Positions 31,346 through 43,600 of a stretch of DNA of 64,000 nt are shown here, one piece after another. Under the pieces are notes generated by a model. It did no database searches. It saw nothing but the letters and a program-made list of their open reading frames with translations, and had not been told where the DNA came from. The position numbers were made by a program, and so were the translations under genes. This stretch comes from Terebella lapidaria. Its lineage: Eukaryota > Annelida > Polychaeta > Terebellida > Terebellidae. How positions within the stretch are numbered: the stretch's first letter is position 1; every line of letters starts with the position of its first letter. The stretch covers positions 20,850,868-20,914,867 of the forward strand of contig OX424555.1 in assembly GCA_949152475.1 (NCBI GenBank). The letters run 5' to 3'.

Positions 31346-34300
31346 CTAAGAATAGAAAATTACAGAAGTTAATATTTGCAATCATGGAACATTATTTCAT
31401 TTATAGAATACATATACATTGATTGATCATCGTGTTCACAGATATGTGAAGCATCCAAAGACGAGAAAGATCTCCAAACAACCAGTACCGTTAGACGATC
31501 ATATCGGTTAGATCATTAACTCATTCCTTTTGCTATTTTAACTATATGCTATATGTTTAACCTCCGGGTTCGTAGCAGGTCCATCCATTAGAGCCAATAC
31601 GACACTCTGGTTCTGTTCCTCTTGCCATCAAGTCCAGGGAGCGTCCCGTTATCTGCTTGTCTGTGTATGGAAAAGTCGGGGGTTAAACGGGCATACCACA
31701 TAAGTGATTTCTTCATAGGAAGGCAGTTCTACATCGGTACTTACTATAGTCTCAATCAGTCAATTTTAGTTATCAATAATTAAACAAAATCAATTAATTA
31801 ATAAAGAAAAACATTATTGACTGGTTATTACCGATAAACACTAACATAATACTACAACAGATTGCAAATGCAATAGCCGCACAAAATTAACAGCAATTGA
31901 TAATTATTGAGAACACAAATTAAACATGCTGTTGTTCAAGCATATATTCTACATAGGTGTGATACAGGTGATCAAAATTAGAATTAAAATACGCAAACCG
32001 TTTATGACATTTCCGTGTTTATCGATTACGTCTGATCGAGTGGTCTGCGACGTGATAGCGACCCCAGACCAGATACCCTTTGATTCACATGTACATCCTT
32101 TTTCTCGTTCTAGGGTGATTGTGTATGGGACATCCAACTTGTACTGAAAATAAAGTAGCAACTCTACAAACTCAAACTCCATCAACCCTAATTGTTGTTG
32201 AAATATATGTATTCCATACTATTTAATCATCACAATTCTGTACTTTTAAGCTAATATAATGTATTTGCTCCATTCTTTTCTATGTACTCAATTCCTATTG
32301 CAATCTTAAATTTCTGCTGTTGATGTATACACTGTTCTCCACAAATATGGAGAGGAAACATTTGTGCACATTTATTTAATACCATCTGATAAAAAAAACA
32401 CCAGTTGTAGATTTGTATCTTGTGATGACACTGGTTTTGACATATTTTCTTAGCTGTTTCGATTTCCAGGTGGAACTTTGAAGGTAGAGAACTTTGTTCG
32501 TGACATTGAACATTTTCTAGTATACTTTTAGCATTTCCCAATATTTCAACCTGGGGGAAGAACATCAACACAGGGAATAAATTATTTAACCCTGGAATAA
32601 ATGATTGATACCAGGAAAGAATATTTACACCGCAAATAAATTACTTAACCCCGGAAAGAACTATTAAAACCGGGGAAGAATAAATATTTTGTTTTCAATT
32701 ATTCATTTAATGAATTCTGTTCTCTGAATCTTGGGAATTCAAATCGGGAAATAATTACTAGTAATAAAACCGGGAATAAATTATTGAAAATTGAAATAAA
32801 GTAGTCAAACCGGTAACAAATTATTCGAACCAGCAATTGATAATCTATTACCGGTTCTAAGAATTATTTCTCGGTTTTAGAGATATATTCCCTGTTTTAA
32901 TCATTTTCTCTCGGTTTGAATACGGGAAATTCTGGAAGATTTAGAAAACAAAATATTCAAATTTCAAAAAAAGTTGGATGACACTACGGTATGAAGGAAT
33001 ATTATATGTTAGAATTCAGTTTGTATGTATCTGTAAATGAACCTGGTAGAAACAGGGATCATAGAGCAAAATGTACGTTAATTTCGGAGTCGTAACCCAA
33101 AGAGAATATGTCCAAGATATTCGCTGCACTTTCACTCAGCCAAGTGTAGGGGTACTTGTAATTTTAACTTGACGCTGTCCGGTCGCAGATGACCTCGTGG
33201 TGTATCCCCCTGATGAAATATTACCCATGTGGCCCAAAATTCGTTGACATAGACAAGATATCATAACTACCCAGTCCGAGTTTGTTTATCTATGTTTCCC
33301 GAATGCAGTAACATAATTCCTTCACTTGAATCATACGAATTTTTACCACAACCATAAAGTCTCTACTGTAAATGAGCTTGACATTGTTTAATCCAAAAAT
33401 GAATGTCTCTCATTTTATCTATTTTATTCTGGGCAAAAATAGACTCAACTTGAATATACTTTTGAACTTATTCCAAAATTTTAACATCACTACAATTATA
33501 AATCTCCACTTAACATAGCATTTTACTTGGTTAACCCAATAATACATGCTTTTAGCCAGGAGTTGCTAAAAAATGAATTAGCAACAATCATGGTATTTGA
33601 TCCAGTAATATGAATATTACTGCAGTCATGAATAATGATTATCAATCGCACTTATTTTCCACTGATGATAGGGTAAATCTCAGGGTAATTATTATAGTTT
33701 TTACAACATGTCAGTATCTCAATTATTCATGAAGATATGACAGTTTTATTGGAAAATTTTGGGTCAGCTTTTTTTTACCTAATCAACTATCATAATGAGT
33801 AGTCTTGACCTCTCAATGGTAAAGCAATTTGATTGAGGTGATAAACGTCTTTTTTCAAACATGTACGATGATAAGGCCTAAAAAAATTAATTTTCTGTTT
33901 CTCGTCCCCGCCCTCCTGTGTTCAAAAGCAGCCTCCCGGATTTTTTTATTTGCAATTGTCAAATAAAAAAAAAGTGTTCCCGCCCCTATTTTGAGGATAG
34001 TGAATGATCGAGACATCGAATCACAGCATGCAACTTAGGCGTATTTTCAACTTACCTCCTTCTTTTTACTCTCCGCCAAATGAGACATAAATGCTACCAG
34101 TTTAAAAAAAACAGTTATTCTATGTGGTTATGTGTATGTAATAATACATATAAAATTGTGATCAAGAATCGATTTACTATATTCCTCATGAATACTTCAA
34201 TGGACATATTAACTGATAGAACGGATCTCCGCAATTACTCATCATTGAAATATATTATCAACTGACGGCTTTTGATAATAATACTACTAGTAAACATAAT

Positions 34301-37300
34301 CATCCTGTCTGTGCTGACTGCTAGGATGATGGCACACCAGTAGTGCCAAGGTGCCCGGCCAAGAGGTTTCAAGCCCAAATAAATCAAGCTTCTAGAAATG
34401 AATTCATTAAAGTCATGTGTTACACATGATTTCAATTCTAGAGGCTTGATTTATCTGGGCTTGAATGCGTCTGTGCGCAAGTGTGTGGTTTTTTTTTCAA
34501 CGAATCGATAAATCAAATTTATATTCATATGTGTGAAATGTCGTCCCACCAAAAATGAAAAAAAAGTGCCTCCCTACCCAATTTTCTCTTGAGCTGAGGA
34601 CAGTATTTTTTGCAAAATGAAAAATAAAAAATAAAAAGTCCCTCCCACCCAGTTTTGAAAAAATAGGAGGACGAGAAACAGAAAATTAATTTTTTTAGGC
34701 CTAATATGTGCTTTACTTGGCATGTACTTCATTTGGCATGAGATATAATCAGTATTCAATTTCAGAATTGGTTGCCAATGTAACTATTCTCGAGATATGA
34801 CCCATAGCAACCATGGTTGCTAGGGGCCCAACGCCCTGAATATTGAATAAGAAATATAGAAACCCCGAGGAACAGGGGGTTATTCAACATGGTCGAGGGC
34901 GGCACAAAACATAATAGCTTGGAATTCATTTCGACTTGAATTATAATTTGATAATAATCATTTTTCTGAAAAATAATAGATATCCCGTGACTGTTTTTTG
35001 AACACTCTCCATTGTCGTGTTCACAAGCTATGTGTCCTAAAGAAGTCAAATTCAGCGCAACAGAGTCAGCAATCTGCTAGCTTGGTTGTTATAGCAACCA
35101 AATCCGATTGGTGTCATGATCTTACCATGAGAAATATCAAAATCGGTTGAGATTTGCAACTTATAGTGCGAAGAAGAAAACATATACGGCTGGGGTGGGA
35201 CTATTACGAACTCATATTATGATACGATTAGTATATTGGACTTGGTACTTGTGTTGAAGAAAGGATGAGCTGATAAGTTGAATCAGAATGCTTCCATGGG
35301 ATGGATATTTATATATATTTTTTTGAATTTTATGATAGTATATTAGCGATGTAGGAGTGTTTACCTCGTTCACTTTTGAAGTGAGTCTAACTCTGGTGTA
35401 GGGGAGAATTTCAATTGAGGCCCACGAGTTGACTGCTCTGGTGACGCTTTTATCCTCTCCCCAAGAATAGTCATATGAGCCAGTCACTTCCAAGGATCCC
35501 GTGAAGTCAACTGTTGCCAGTGATGAATATATTCAATAATAAAATACAATATACTACGATGTTCCACATCATCAAATAATCATAGGCTTGCTGTGATATT
35601 ATGATATCATACATTGATGTAGGAAACTTACATAATCCGGGTATCCCGACTTTGAACGATACTCCATGTTTGACGCTCGTTCCGGCCTTGTGACTGCATG
35701 GAAAGTAATCGATGTATGACAAATCTATGACCACCTAATTTAAATGCAACCCCCTCCCCCCGCCATGGTGTGTCTTTACCTGAAGCTGAAGGTTCTACTT
35801 AGAGTTTTGGACACGACAAATCGCTGGTTGCCTTTGCCACCGCTGTTGTTCTCAAATGTTTGTGTATGTACAACCACGGGTTTAGCCGTGGATTTCTTTG
35901 CCGCTTGTAGGTCATATTTAACATCAATCACTCTCCAGGCCGAGTCAGCGATGCCTGGGCAATCGCAGAATTTTGCTGCAAGGAAAAATCCACATTTTAT
36001 TTTTGTACAAAATACAAATCGTACCCATCACAATGCCAATCTTTGACATAATCCCTTACTGTCAGTGATTGTCATCATTTACGATGGTCCTAGTTTCGGA
36101 GATAATATAGTTGATTGGGACAAACGCCCGCTAAGTGTCAAGGGTCTTCGTGATCAGTTGAGCACTTACAAGTCCTATATTCATTTGCAACCTGACTGAT
36201 TTAAACTGTAACACTATTGGCAAAATATACATTAAGTGTTCTGTTGTCTTTTGGTTGTCTTTTTGGTTGTGTCATTATGAATTTTAGACTCACTCACAGG
36301 TATTTCAAGAAGTCGTTTTTTAAAAAAAAATTGTTGGTTGTTGGACAGTTGTATACTAATTCCATTAGTAGAGACAACCATTCTTTACATTATGTCCAGC
36401 ACAGATGACACGGGTGTAGATTAAAATATAAATCGGATGTTTTACCTATTCCCATCCTTTTTTTCCACTGTCTTACACGTTGTATTAATTTAACTTGAAT
36501 GCCATTATTAACTAGACTTTTAGAGATTGATAACCCTCGCCCTATGGATTCAGTCATTGTATTTCCAGTTATGGTTCAGCTGATAACCCTCAATTGTTTC
36601 GACCTTGAACGGTGATAGCCGCTTTGGTCTTATGACCGAATGGTGTTTCTTGGCCAAGAAATAATAGAGCAGGCGAAAATTTTCATGAATATAGAAGGTT
36701 TATTGCGATCTTCCGATGCTGACCCCTTTCTGGATCTTTAACTGGATTATTTACGCTGACCTCCCAAACTTCACAAGCTTACTCAGACCATGCCGCCAAC
36801 AGTATGGTTGATATTCATTCGAATATCGGCAGTGCTTACAGTATTTGATATTCCCGAATCGGTGATCTGAGCTTAGGATCCCTGAATATTCGACCTTGGA
36901 CATAAATAAGAAATTTTGGTCGTAATACAATCAAACTTATATGAAATTAAGGGGAAATGGCCGTATAAAAATACAAAATTGGGCATAGAAAAATACAAGA
37001 ATACATGTCGTTGGAAAATTCATCTTGACTAGAACCAAACTAATAGCCATTTATATGATTTTCATTTTTTTCTGTTGGCATGATAACTGTTTTTTATCCG
37101 ATTTTGAACAAAATCTGGTGGGACCGAGCCATGGGGTACCACTTCATTTCTTGAAACTTTTATATGCGATCAGACCAATCCTCTTCGAGACAGACATATA
37201 CAAACTAAGCCACAGACAGGCCAACAGGGCGCTAGAGTGAAAATATGTAGTTTAACCACTCGACAGATATCAACAAACTTGTAAAGATAACCTTGCTATA

Positions 37301-38604
37301 TACAAGATATATCTCAACTATATGCCAAAGAGGATAATAAAATACTTTCTTTTTAGTGAATGCCATCTACTCTTACCGATATTAATCATGGTTATACATG
37401 TAGCTCTCGTAGCTTCGCATCTGCAACCTCATGTGTCAGTGTAAAAAAAGCGATTGGAAAATGAGGCCTCGGATGATGAACTTACCGCACTCCATTCCAG
37501 AGTATGTGAACTTGAAGTTTCTGTCTCCGACACCGTGGTCGTAGTCACTCTCAATTCCGGAGAGTGTCCATCGATCCGTGGGTACTACCTCGAACGTTGA
37601 CCCCAATGTTCCTTTGTTGGTATCGGTTCCCCAGAAAGGCCGACAAGTGTATGGGGTCTTGGGAGAACAGCACCTGTTGAAAAACCGTGTATAGATGCTA
37701 CGTGTTACAGGTACAAATGTATGTGATTACAGATCACATATTACATGTATTTCGTGCTTAGCGCATGCGGAAATTAAAGAACCTGTGTTTGATTCACCGA
37801 GACGGTGATCAATAATACTGAACGTAGCTCTTCGAACAAATTAGGACATGCTACTCTTTCTTCTATTTTCAGTTAGGAATAAAAGGTGCTAGACGGATTA
37901 ATTGGCAATTTTTTCGGTAACGAAGAGTCTTCGAGAAATGCATTGGCCATTTATCAGCTCGATACTCAAAAGATTTTTGTCAAACCCAAACACTCACATG
38001 AATCGATATTTGTGGTCTCTCTTCCACCAGTCCCAGCTACTCTCAACCCCTGCGATGTAGCTTCCAGGTGGGCATTGAAAGTTAAATTCGCCATTATACT
38101 CATTGACATACCCTTCCTTACTGGGTTTCCAGTCACAACTTTCTCCGTTCGGAAAATCGAATAACCTTTTGCACTTAAAATCCCAGGTGCGCGCCCTGAC
38201 AGCCTGTTTGCAATTTTAAAAGTTCACATGATGAATGCACACGTGATATAATCATGATGTGGTTTAATATTCAACGTAAAATTATTATTCAACGTAAAAT
38301 TAAACTGGCAAGATTTTGTTTCAAGAGGCTACCAATACCTAATTGCTGAGAAACATTTTCATATGTGGTGCATGGTGCTTATGGAGTTAAAGGCGCCAAA
38401 ACGCCTTTGTCCAAAGGTTCAATTCATCTTACATTGCCCAGAGAAGGTTTAACTTACGCCGCCGAAAAACCAGGTTTTGAATCCCTTGATGCCTTCTCCA
38501 ACGGCACACGCTCCACTCATATTGTCGAAAACGCCATGGTTGCCGACTCGAGCACACACACCACAAAAGCCGATTAGCAGAGCAAACAACGTTAACATCG
38601 ACAT
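31059..38604 (-). CDS. Secreted dermatopontin / aerolysin-type pore-forming / PAN protein, 9 exons
   Basis: Nine exons: 38604-38458, 38203-37998, 37673-37486, 35975-35780, 35693-35632, 35510-35365, 32143-about 31993, 31660-31562 and 31345-31059. Every border is GT-AG and all phases agree; only the exon 7 donor is uncertain. Predicted length is about 493 residues. The order is signal peptide, a Cys/Trp-rich dermatopontin-like domain, a Ser/Thr-rich beta region of the aerolysin/ETX-MTX2 type, and a PAN/apple-like domain. Aerolysin-family proteins are secreted, oligomerise on target membranes and insert a beta-barrel. Dermatopontin and PAN domains bind matrix, sugar or protein ligands, so targeting by the flanking domains is my inference. 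No stop or frameshift is seen. A defence or venom-like role is plausible but not shown. If the last GTAAGT (31075-31070) is used as a donor, the gene continues further left. Confidence 0.75.
31562..31660 (-). CDS. Pore-forming gene, exon 8
   Basis: 99 nt, acceptor ccatacacag, donor GTTAAA, phase 1 to 1. Encodes ITGRSLDLMARGTEPECRI and NGWTCYEPG with two Cys, probably a small disulfide loop linking the beta region to the last domain. Confidence 0.7.
31993..32143 (-). CDS. Pore-forming gene, exon 7 (donor uncertain)
   Basis: Acceptor ttattttcag, phase 0, starting YKLDVPYTITL, the (L/V)-x-V-P-Y-T strand that follows exon 6 in this family, then SKGIWSGVAI. A 3.2-kb intron separates it from exon 6. 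Phase-1 donors at 31992 (GTATTT), 31998 or 31967 are all possible; I chose the first. Confidence 0.7.
32545..32935. repeat. Degenerate foldback array of ccgg-aataaattatt units (intron 6)
   Basis: About 22-30-bp units such as accgggaataaattatt run left to right to about 32850, then appear inverted (ttctcggttttaga). Intronic. Confidence 0.6.
33875..34701. mobile_element. MITE-like element with TAA duplication (intron 6)
   Basis: The ends are inverted repeats starting GGCCTAAAAAAATTAATTTT and continuing about 34 bp (33875-33908 and 34668-34701). TAA flanks both sides (33872-33874 and 34702-34704). Sub-terminal sequence is pyrimidine-rich and also partly inverted. 827 bp, non-coding. The three-base TWA-type duplication suggests PIF/Harbinger mobilisation. 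Confidence 0.75.
34368..34465. repeat. Long imperfect hairpin inside the MITE
   Basis: Arms starting ttcaagcccaaataaatcaa pair with ttgatttatctgggcttgaa across about 45 bp with few mismatches and a loop near gtgttacac. Confidence 0.75.
35365..35510 (-). CDS. Pore-forming gene, exon 6
   Basis: Acceptor ctggcaacag, donor GTAAAC. Contains YDYSWGEDKSVTRAV and ILPYTRVRLTSKV: the S-W-G-E-x-K-S block and then a P-x-T/G-x-V strand, the strongest ETX/MTX2-type landmark here. Two nt enter and the exon ends on a codon boundary. Confidence 0.8.
35632..35693 (-). CDS. Pore-forming gene, exon 5
   Basis: Only 62 nt, acceptor ctttccatgcag, donor GTAAGT. Encodes KAGTSVKHGVSFKVGIPG, a Ser/Thr/Gly-rich strand pair of the likely membrane-insertion region. 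Confidence 0.7.
35780..35975 (-). CDS. Pore-forming gene, exon 4 (start of aerolysin-type region)
   Basis: Acceptor ttttccttgcag, donor GTAAAG. After FCDCPGIADSAWRV, a beta-rich stretch includes VVHTQTFENNSGG and RFVVSKTLSRTFSF. The N-N-(S/T)-G turn followed by alternating polar strands is typical of aerolysin/ETX-MTX2 proteins. Confidence 0.75.
36310..36425. repeat. Dispersed repeat related to 26715-26830 (intron 3)
   Basis: Shares ttgttggacagttgtatactaattcc-ttagtagagacaacca and cagatgacac with the other copies. The rest of intron 3 (35976-37485) holds nothing I can name. Confidence 0.5.
37486..37673 (-). CDS. Pore-forming gene, exon 3 (end of dermatopontin-like domain)
   Basis: Acceptor tttcaacag, donor GTAAGT. 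Starts with a Cys pair, CCSPKTPYTC, and ends in a second DR-x-F repeat, GVGDRNFKFTYSGMEC. One nt enters and one leaves, fitting both neighbours. Confidence 0.8.
37998..38203 (-). CDS. Pore-forming gene, exon 2 (dermatopontin-like)
   Basis: Acceptor gcaaacag, donor GTGAGT. Contains WDFKCKRLF, FNFQCPPGSYIAGVESSW and WWKRDHKYRF. The C-P-G-x-Y-I-x-G-V-x-S pattern with a following DR/DH-x-(W/Y)-x-F is the dermatopontin signature. Phase 0 in, 2 out. Confidence 0.8.
38458..38604 (-). CDS. Pore-forming gene, exon 1 (signal peptide)
   Basis: Starts at the ATG at 38604-38602; a second ATG lies two codons on. The first 18 residues, MSMLTLFALLIGFCGVCA, make a good signal peptide with a likely cut after CA. 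The exon then enters the first domain (DNMSGACAVGEGIKGF). 49 codons, phase 0, donor GTAAGT. The bases just before the ATG (ctattccag) look like an acceptor, so a 5'-UTR intron is possible. Confidence 0.75.
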
Positions 38605-38714
38605 CCTGGAATAGTTCAATGGATATCAACCCAGTCTCAACCCCGACCTCTCAGAGCCGGCGGAAACAAGTGTATTAATATATTGATGATGTATGAAGTA
38701 TCATACATGTATGA

Positions 38715-38722
38715 ATTTTATA
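38715..38722 (-). promoter_or_regulatory. Candidate TATA box of the pore-forming gene
   Basis: TATAAAAT on the minus strand preceded by a GC-rich gagcggg, about 110 bp before the ATG, so transcription would begin near 38690 with a short leader. Confidence 0.45.
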
Positions 38723-39913
38723 CCCGCTCGACTGAATGCAGACCGTGTTGATATATGTATTCTGACACGCAAATGACACGCATGACATGCAAATGCTCGT
38801 ATAAATCGGCGACAGTAAAGAGATCATTGCTCCATTCAACGAAAATATTGGTCAGATTATATTAATAACTGGATTATATACGTCAAACTTGTAGGTGCTT
38901 TTTCTCCGTCGAAGGGAGATTTTTTTCCCCATAATCGAAGAGTATTCATCCTTGGGATTCTCAGAATGCGTTTAAGAAGTCTCCCTAACAAGTTGAAAAC
39001 TTGTGATAGAACTAAACCCAGGTCTAAACCTATTGAAATGGCTAGCATAATCATTTCTAAGTTGTTATATGCGCTAAAAATAGCTGATTCATAATTTTCA
39101 TTATTTTCAACTTGCACCAAAATCCGACAACTTTCTTGCTTTGAATTGATAGCAGTTTTATATGGTGTGGAATCAAATCAAAATTTACAGTGTGGCGTAC
39201 ATATCGTTTTGCATTATGTGACACGATCCCCGTTCAGTTTGAATCCACACCCTCTGTCACGATATTTATCGAAGAAAAGTGTTGTCCATGTACAAAAATT
39301 CAAAGTAGGAAACTATAACTTTTGTCTGTAAACTTAGTGTGAAAACTAAGGAACTGCTGTCTCAGAGTGGCATAATCCGTTTTGGGAATTAGTTACAGAA
39401 CAATTGGCAAGTATATTCCTGATGATATAGGCCAATATAACATTCAAACCATGCCCGGATGACCCTACCTTGAAGTTGGAACATACTGAAAAATCGCACG
39501 ATGTTAAACGATTCGTTTACATTTGCGCCAACATAAACAAAGTCACGTGTTGGCATTTGTTGTCGTTATCTGGGGCATATACGATTCAAATAGGATAGTG
39601 TGGATTCCATCGCTATTATACAGCTTACATATGTGAGGTACAAGCGAATCACAGCAAATAAACTGTATTTTCCCAGTATTTCTTTCATTGCGTGGGAACT
39701 GCTTTGCATGAAACTATGCGAAAACGCCGACTTTTGATTTCAAATTTTGACGAATTTGTGGTTGCATCGAAATCTTTTTAGTGTTCGTCTGTCTTGTAGG
39801 CATCTACTGATGACTTTGGCAGGGAAAACCAAAAGTTGATTATGGCATTTTAAATTCAGAAATGCCAATAAGATAACAAAAAAACAACAACATAGAACTA
39901 GGTAGATATAACA

Positions 39914-40105
39914 ATGTGCCTACATATCCGATATCACAAACTGTGTAACTCTAATGTAATTGGTGAATCAATTCACATTTTATTAGAGTGTCCTGCAATC
40001 AGTGATATCAGAAAAGTATATTTACCGGAGTATTATACTCGTGTTGGTCGCGATTGTTTTCGGACGGAAATATGGATGTCCGCAGATGAAACGTTTCAAC
40101 TATGA
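39914..40105 (+). pseudogene. LINE ORF2 C-terminal fragment
   Basis: Reads KLCNSNVIGESIHILLECP and DIRKVYLPEYYTR. The C-x-H-x-C-P knuckle followed by R-K-x-Y-L-P-x-Y-Y is the C-terminal end of many non-LTR ORF2 proteins. No RT lies upstream, so this is a short dead copy. Confidence 0.55.
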
Positions 40106-43100
40106 AAATATTATCTCAACTGACATAAATATGAGTCAAATTTGTTCCTATTGAGCTCATCGAAACTTACTTGCTGTCCCTTACTTTGCGAAGACTCGGA
40201 GACCTGATGTAGAAACGACCCTGATACTGCCTGTCAGTGGAATGGCGTTGACAGCCACATCGATGCCTTTTTTATAATGTCTTGCGAATGTTTTTAATGC
40301 ATGTAACACATTTTGTATTATCGTACATGCACATACAAATATCAGTTCCACAATCACGTGCGACTGTTGCCATTGCTTTATCGCAAAAGGGTTGTTATTG
40401 TGGTTTACATGTTTGTCTGAATGTCCCAGACTAAAATTAGAAGTTGGTGATTGTTCCCTGTCTATAATTAGATGTTTATGTGGGACTGAATGATCAACCT
40501 TGTAGAAGGCATGTGAAAATAACGGGGGGGGGGGGGGGGGACATGTGAAAATAGCGGGAGGGGGCGAGGGGATTGGGGAGGGGGGCTGTAGTTTTCCAGA
40601 AAAATGTCCATATTGTCGTTTCTTTGATGTACAAATCGTCAATAATAATCTACATGCACAATTCATGTAACCAATCAACAAGTGACATATTTCTGGGTAG
40701 ACATGTCTGGATACTAAAGGTCACATAGGCTCAAGTCCAATGTTGCCTGAATAGGCAGGATACATGAATTCATATACTGATCATTCGATGTTGTCTCATT
40801 CTCATACCAATTTCAAGGTTACTTATGTCTATCTATGCATCACAAATACTAATATGTATCTTCAACGTTCAATTCCAAAATCCATACTACAAATTTTTAC
40901 AAGAATATTTTAAACCTTAAGTTCTCAGGGTCAATGTTTTATGTGGTCGAGTTCAAGGTCAGCAAATGGTGCACCATATGTGCTCATGATACAAACCTAA
41001 CCTAACTTGTAAGTGTTCCTATCAAATAATATGCCTTCACGTAAACAAGATGGGTTTTAAACTGCAAATGGGTTTGGGTGATAAGATACATCATGTATGA
41101 CTTCATGAACGTCCGTAAAGCAAACATAGGCAGCATCTTCAAGCATTTATGGTACATGGGCGGTAAGCTAAAACGATACATTCCGTGAAAAGATGTGAAA
41201 CACGATGACTGTGAAGGTAGCCATCAATCTAACCAATTTATTTATTTCATTAATACATGCTCACTTTGATGTTTGATAGCACTAGTTGGGGGCCACAAGA
41301 TGGGTAAAACACAATGCTGAAGCCTTCCCGTTGGTTCTAGTGCATTGTTTCATAGAGTACAACAAACATACCATTTGTCACGTTCGCCACGTTTCAATCA
41401 TTGATCCAACCATTATTTATTCATTTAATTTTTTAGCCCCCAAACTTGTGGAAGTGGTCATATTGTGATATAAAGCATATAAAACGACATAATGAAATGC
41501 AACAAATCATAGGACACAAAAACGTATTACAAATTGGGCTTGGACATGCCCTGGATCTGAATCAGAATGATTTTGTTAGCAACCTTGCAAACTGATATTC
41601 ATCTGAATATGGTTTTATATAATTTTCATTATGAATAGCGGCATGAATCTAAAAGAATCTAAAAGGCCACGATTCACACCCGAGGTGTCTAGAGAAGAAA
41701 TGTTATCATGATTTTACATCCTAGTTTTCACTTTGTTTTCTTTTTAGAAAATTGTCTCGGATAATCACGATGTTTACATTGGGTGAACATGTGATTCATG
41801 CATCCAAACAACATCTGATGAAGGAAAAGCCTTCGCTGTTACTAAGTCGTATCCCTATATTTGCTCAGCAAGACGAAATCATAATCGTTCATTTTTCTTA
41901 GGGGGGGGGGGGGGGAGGGGTCGGGGCTGCTAGCTTCATAAAATCGTTTGACAATAGAGTGGTCATGCATTAGTGCTAAAAATATACCTGATATATTGTA
42001 TGTGGTACAAAAATACATCGTGATACATTGTATGTGATATACATTTGAATAATACTGATATTCGTATTTGTGTATGTCTAGACATACAGCAACGATAACA
42101 TTATATATTGTATACTGTCCTTTTGTGCAGAAAACATGCTATACATGTTTACGCATAGATCTTGCATGCGATAGTTTCAAATAGTTCACTCTGATGGCTC
42201 GATGGAAGTCACAAAGCAGGTAACCGCTTCCACGCCATCACAAACTATATTGACTATTACAGGCCCCCAGGTGTGTGACAGATTAAAGATTACAATGTGC
42301 TAGCTAGTTCGTTGTTCCGCGAGATCAGGCGCGGTGTATTGACGATGTTTCATATCCACGTACGTGAAGGCACGAACAGCACGTACATACGTACCGCACA
42401 AACAAGCCGCTCTGAAGGAGACCTGTAGTTTTTGTTAGGTAAGAGATATACAAGATATACAAATACCCTACAGTGGAGAGAATTATTTTTGTGACCAGCG
42501 GAAATATGTTGGGATGGGAATGTGTGTGTGATTACTAATCTTAAGTTATTGGATTAAATTGCTCATTATTCTCCATATTATAAACAAAGAAGAACATATC
42601 TTTGGATGTATATCCGACTACAGACATTCAATGGTTTTAGTGTTGCCCAATGTTTTGGATCAAATTGATAGTCTATGCGTCTATTTTGGTGTTAAAAAAA
42701 TGTTTATCATCACATTTTATCACTTCTATAGTTTAAAACTATGAAAGTTTGCAACCTTTCATAACTGTTCTGCCAACATCAGAAATTTAGCTCAATATTG
42801 TTATTGCGCTACTGTATGCGTATGTATTACGGTAAATCAGCAAATATCGCAAAGCTCTCACGGTATTTGCTTTTATTGACAAGATTGAAATGTAAAACCT
42901 CATGGAAACAATCAGGTATATTATTTTTGAAAGTGTTGTGATCCTTTTGTTGACCTTACTATATTTGAAACAAATGATACCAGGACCGGGGCCGCCCATG
43001 CCTACCCTCCGTGGGTCTGTTTTTACCCAAACTTCGAAGAATATGTTCACAATACGATTTTGTGTATCCAGGATTTGTTAATGCGCCGTTTTATCCTAAA

Positions 43101-43329
43101 CATAAAATATATTTAGATATCTATTATTCCTGAGAAGCAGGTAAATAATTAACTTAATTACCTTTAGGATGTACAGTGAACGACATGACCGTGGAGAGAG
43201 ATTATAAATAAATGTTCTAAAATTTAACATGAAGCACATTCAATGTTGGACCCAAGTCACCATGACTGTTTGAGGGGTAGCCACTTCGATATTTTAGGCT
43301 CGAAAACCAGAATCTATACCACATAAGTG

Positions 43330-43600
43330 TTACTGTATCATGTTAATAACTAATTTTAAAGCATTTTCAGTCCAGTTATTATGCATCTTTTGTTAAAATT
43401 AGTGAAATTGACTACCAAAATTTCGCGACATTCGTTCTTATGGAAAAAGTCAACTGCAAATCTTCCAAGTATTTTTCTGAGCATTGCCACATATGCTAGT
43501 GTATGAGCCAAGAAATATTTTGATTTTTGAAGTTCAGACGTTTATTGACAACCAAACAATTTTCCCCAAATGTCCATTACAGGCACTATTGTTTAACCCT
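43330..43600. repeat. Repeat Q, copy 3 (partial)
   Basis: Inverse of 23330-23540: aaaattagtgaaattgacta, ctgagcattgccacatatgctag, tgaagttcagacgtttattgacaacca. Confidence 0.7.

Noticed and set aside
40181..40681. 166-codon minus frame with a Pro-rich stretch
   Set aside because: The Pro-rich part is the inverse of a poly-G run and purine-rich sequence; no domain and no copy elsewhere.
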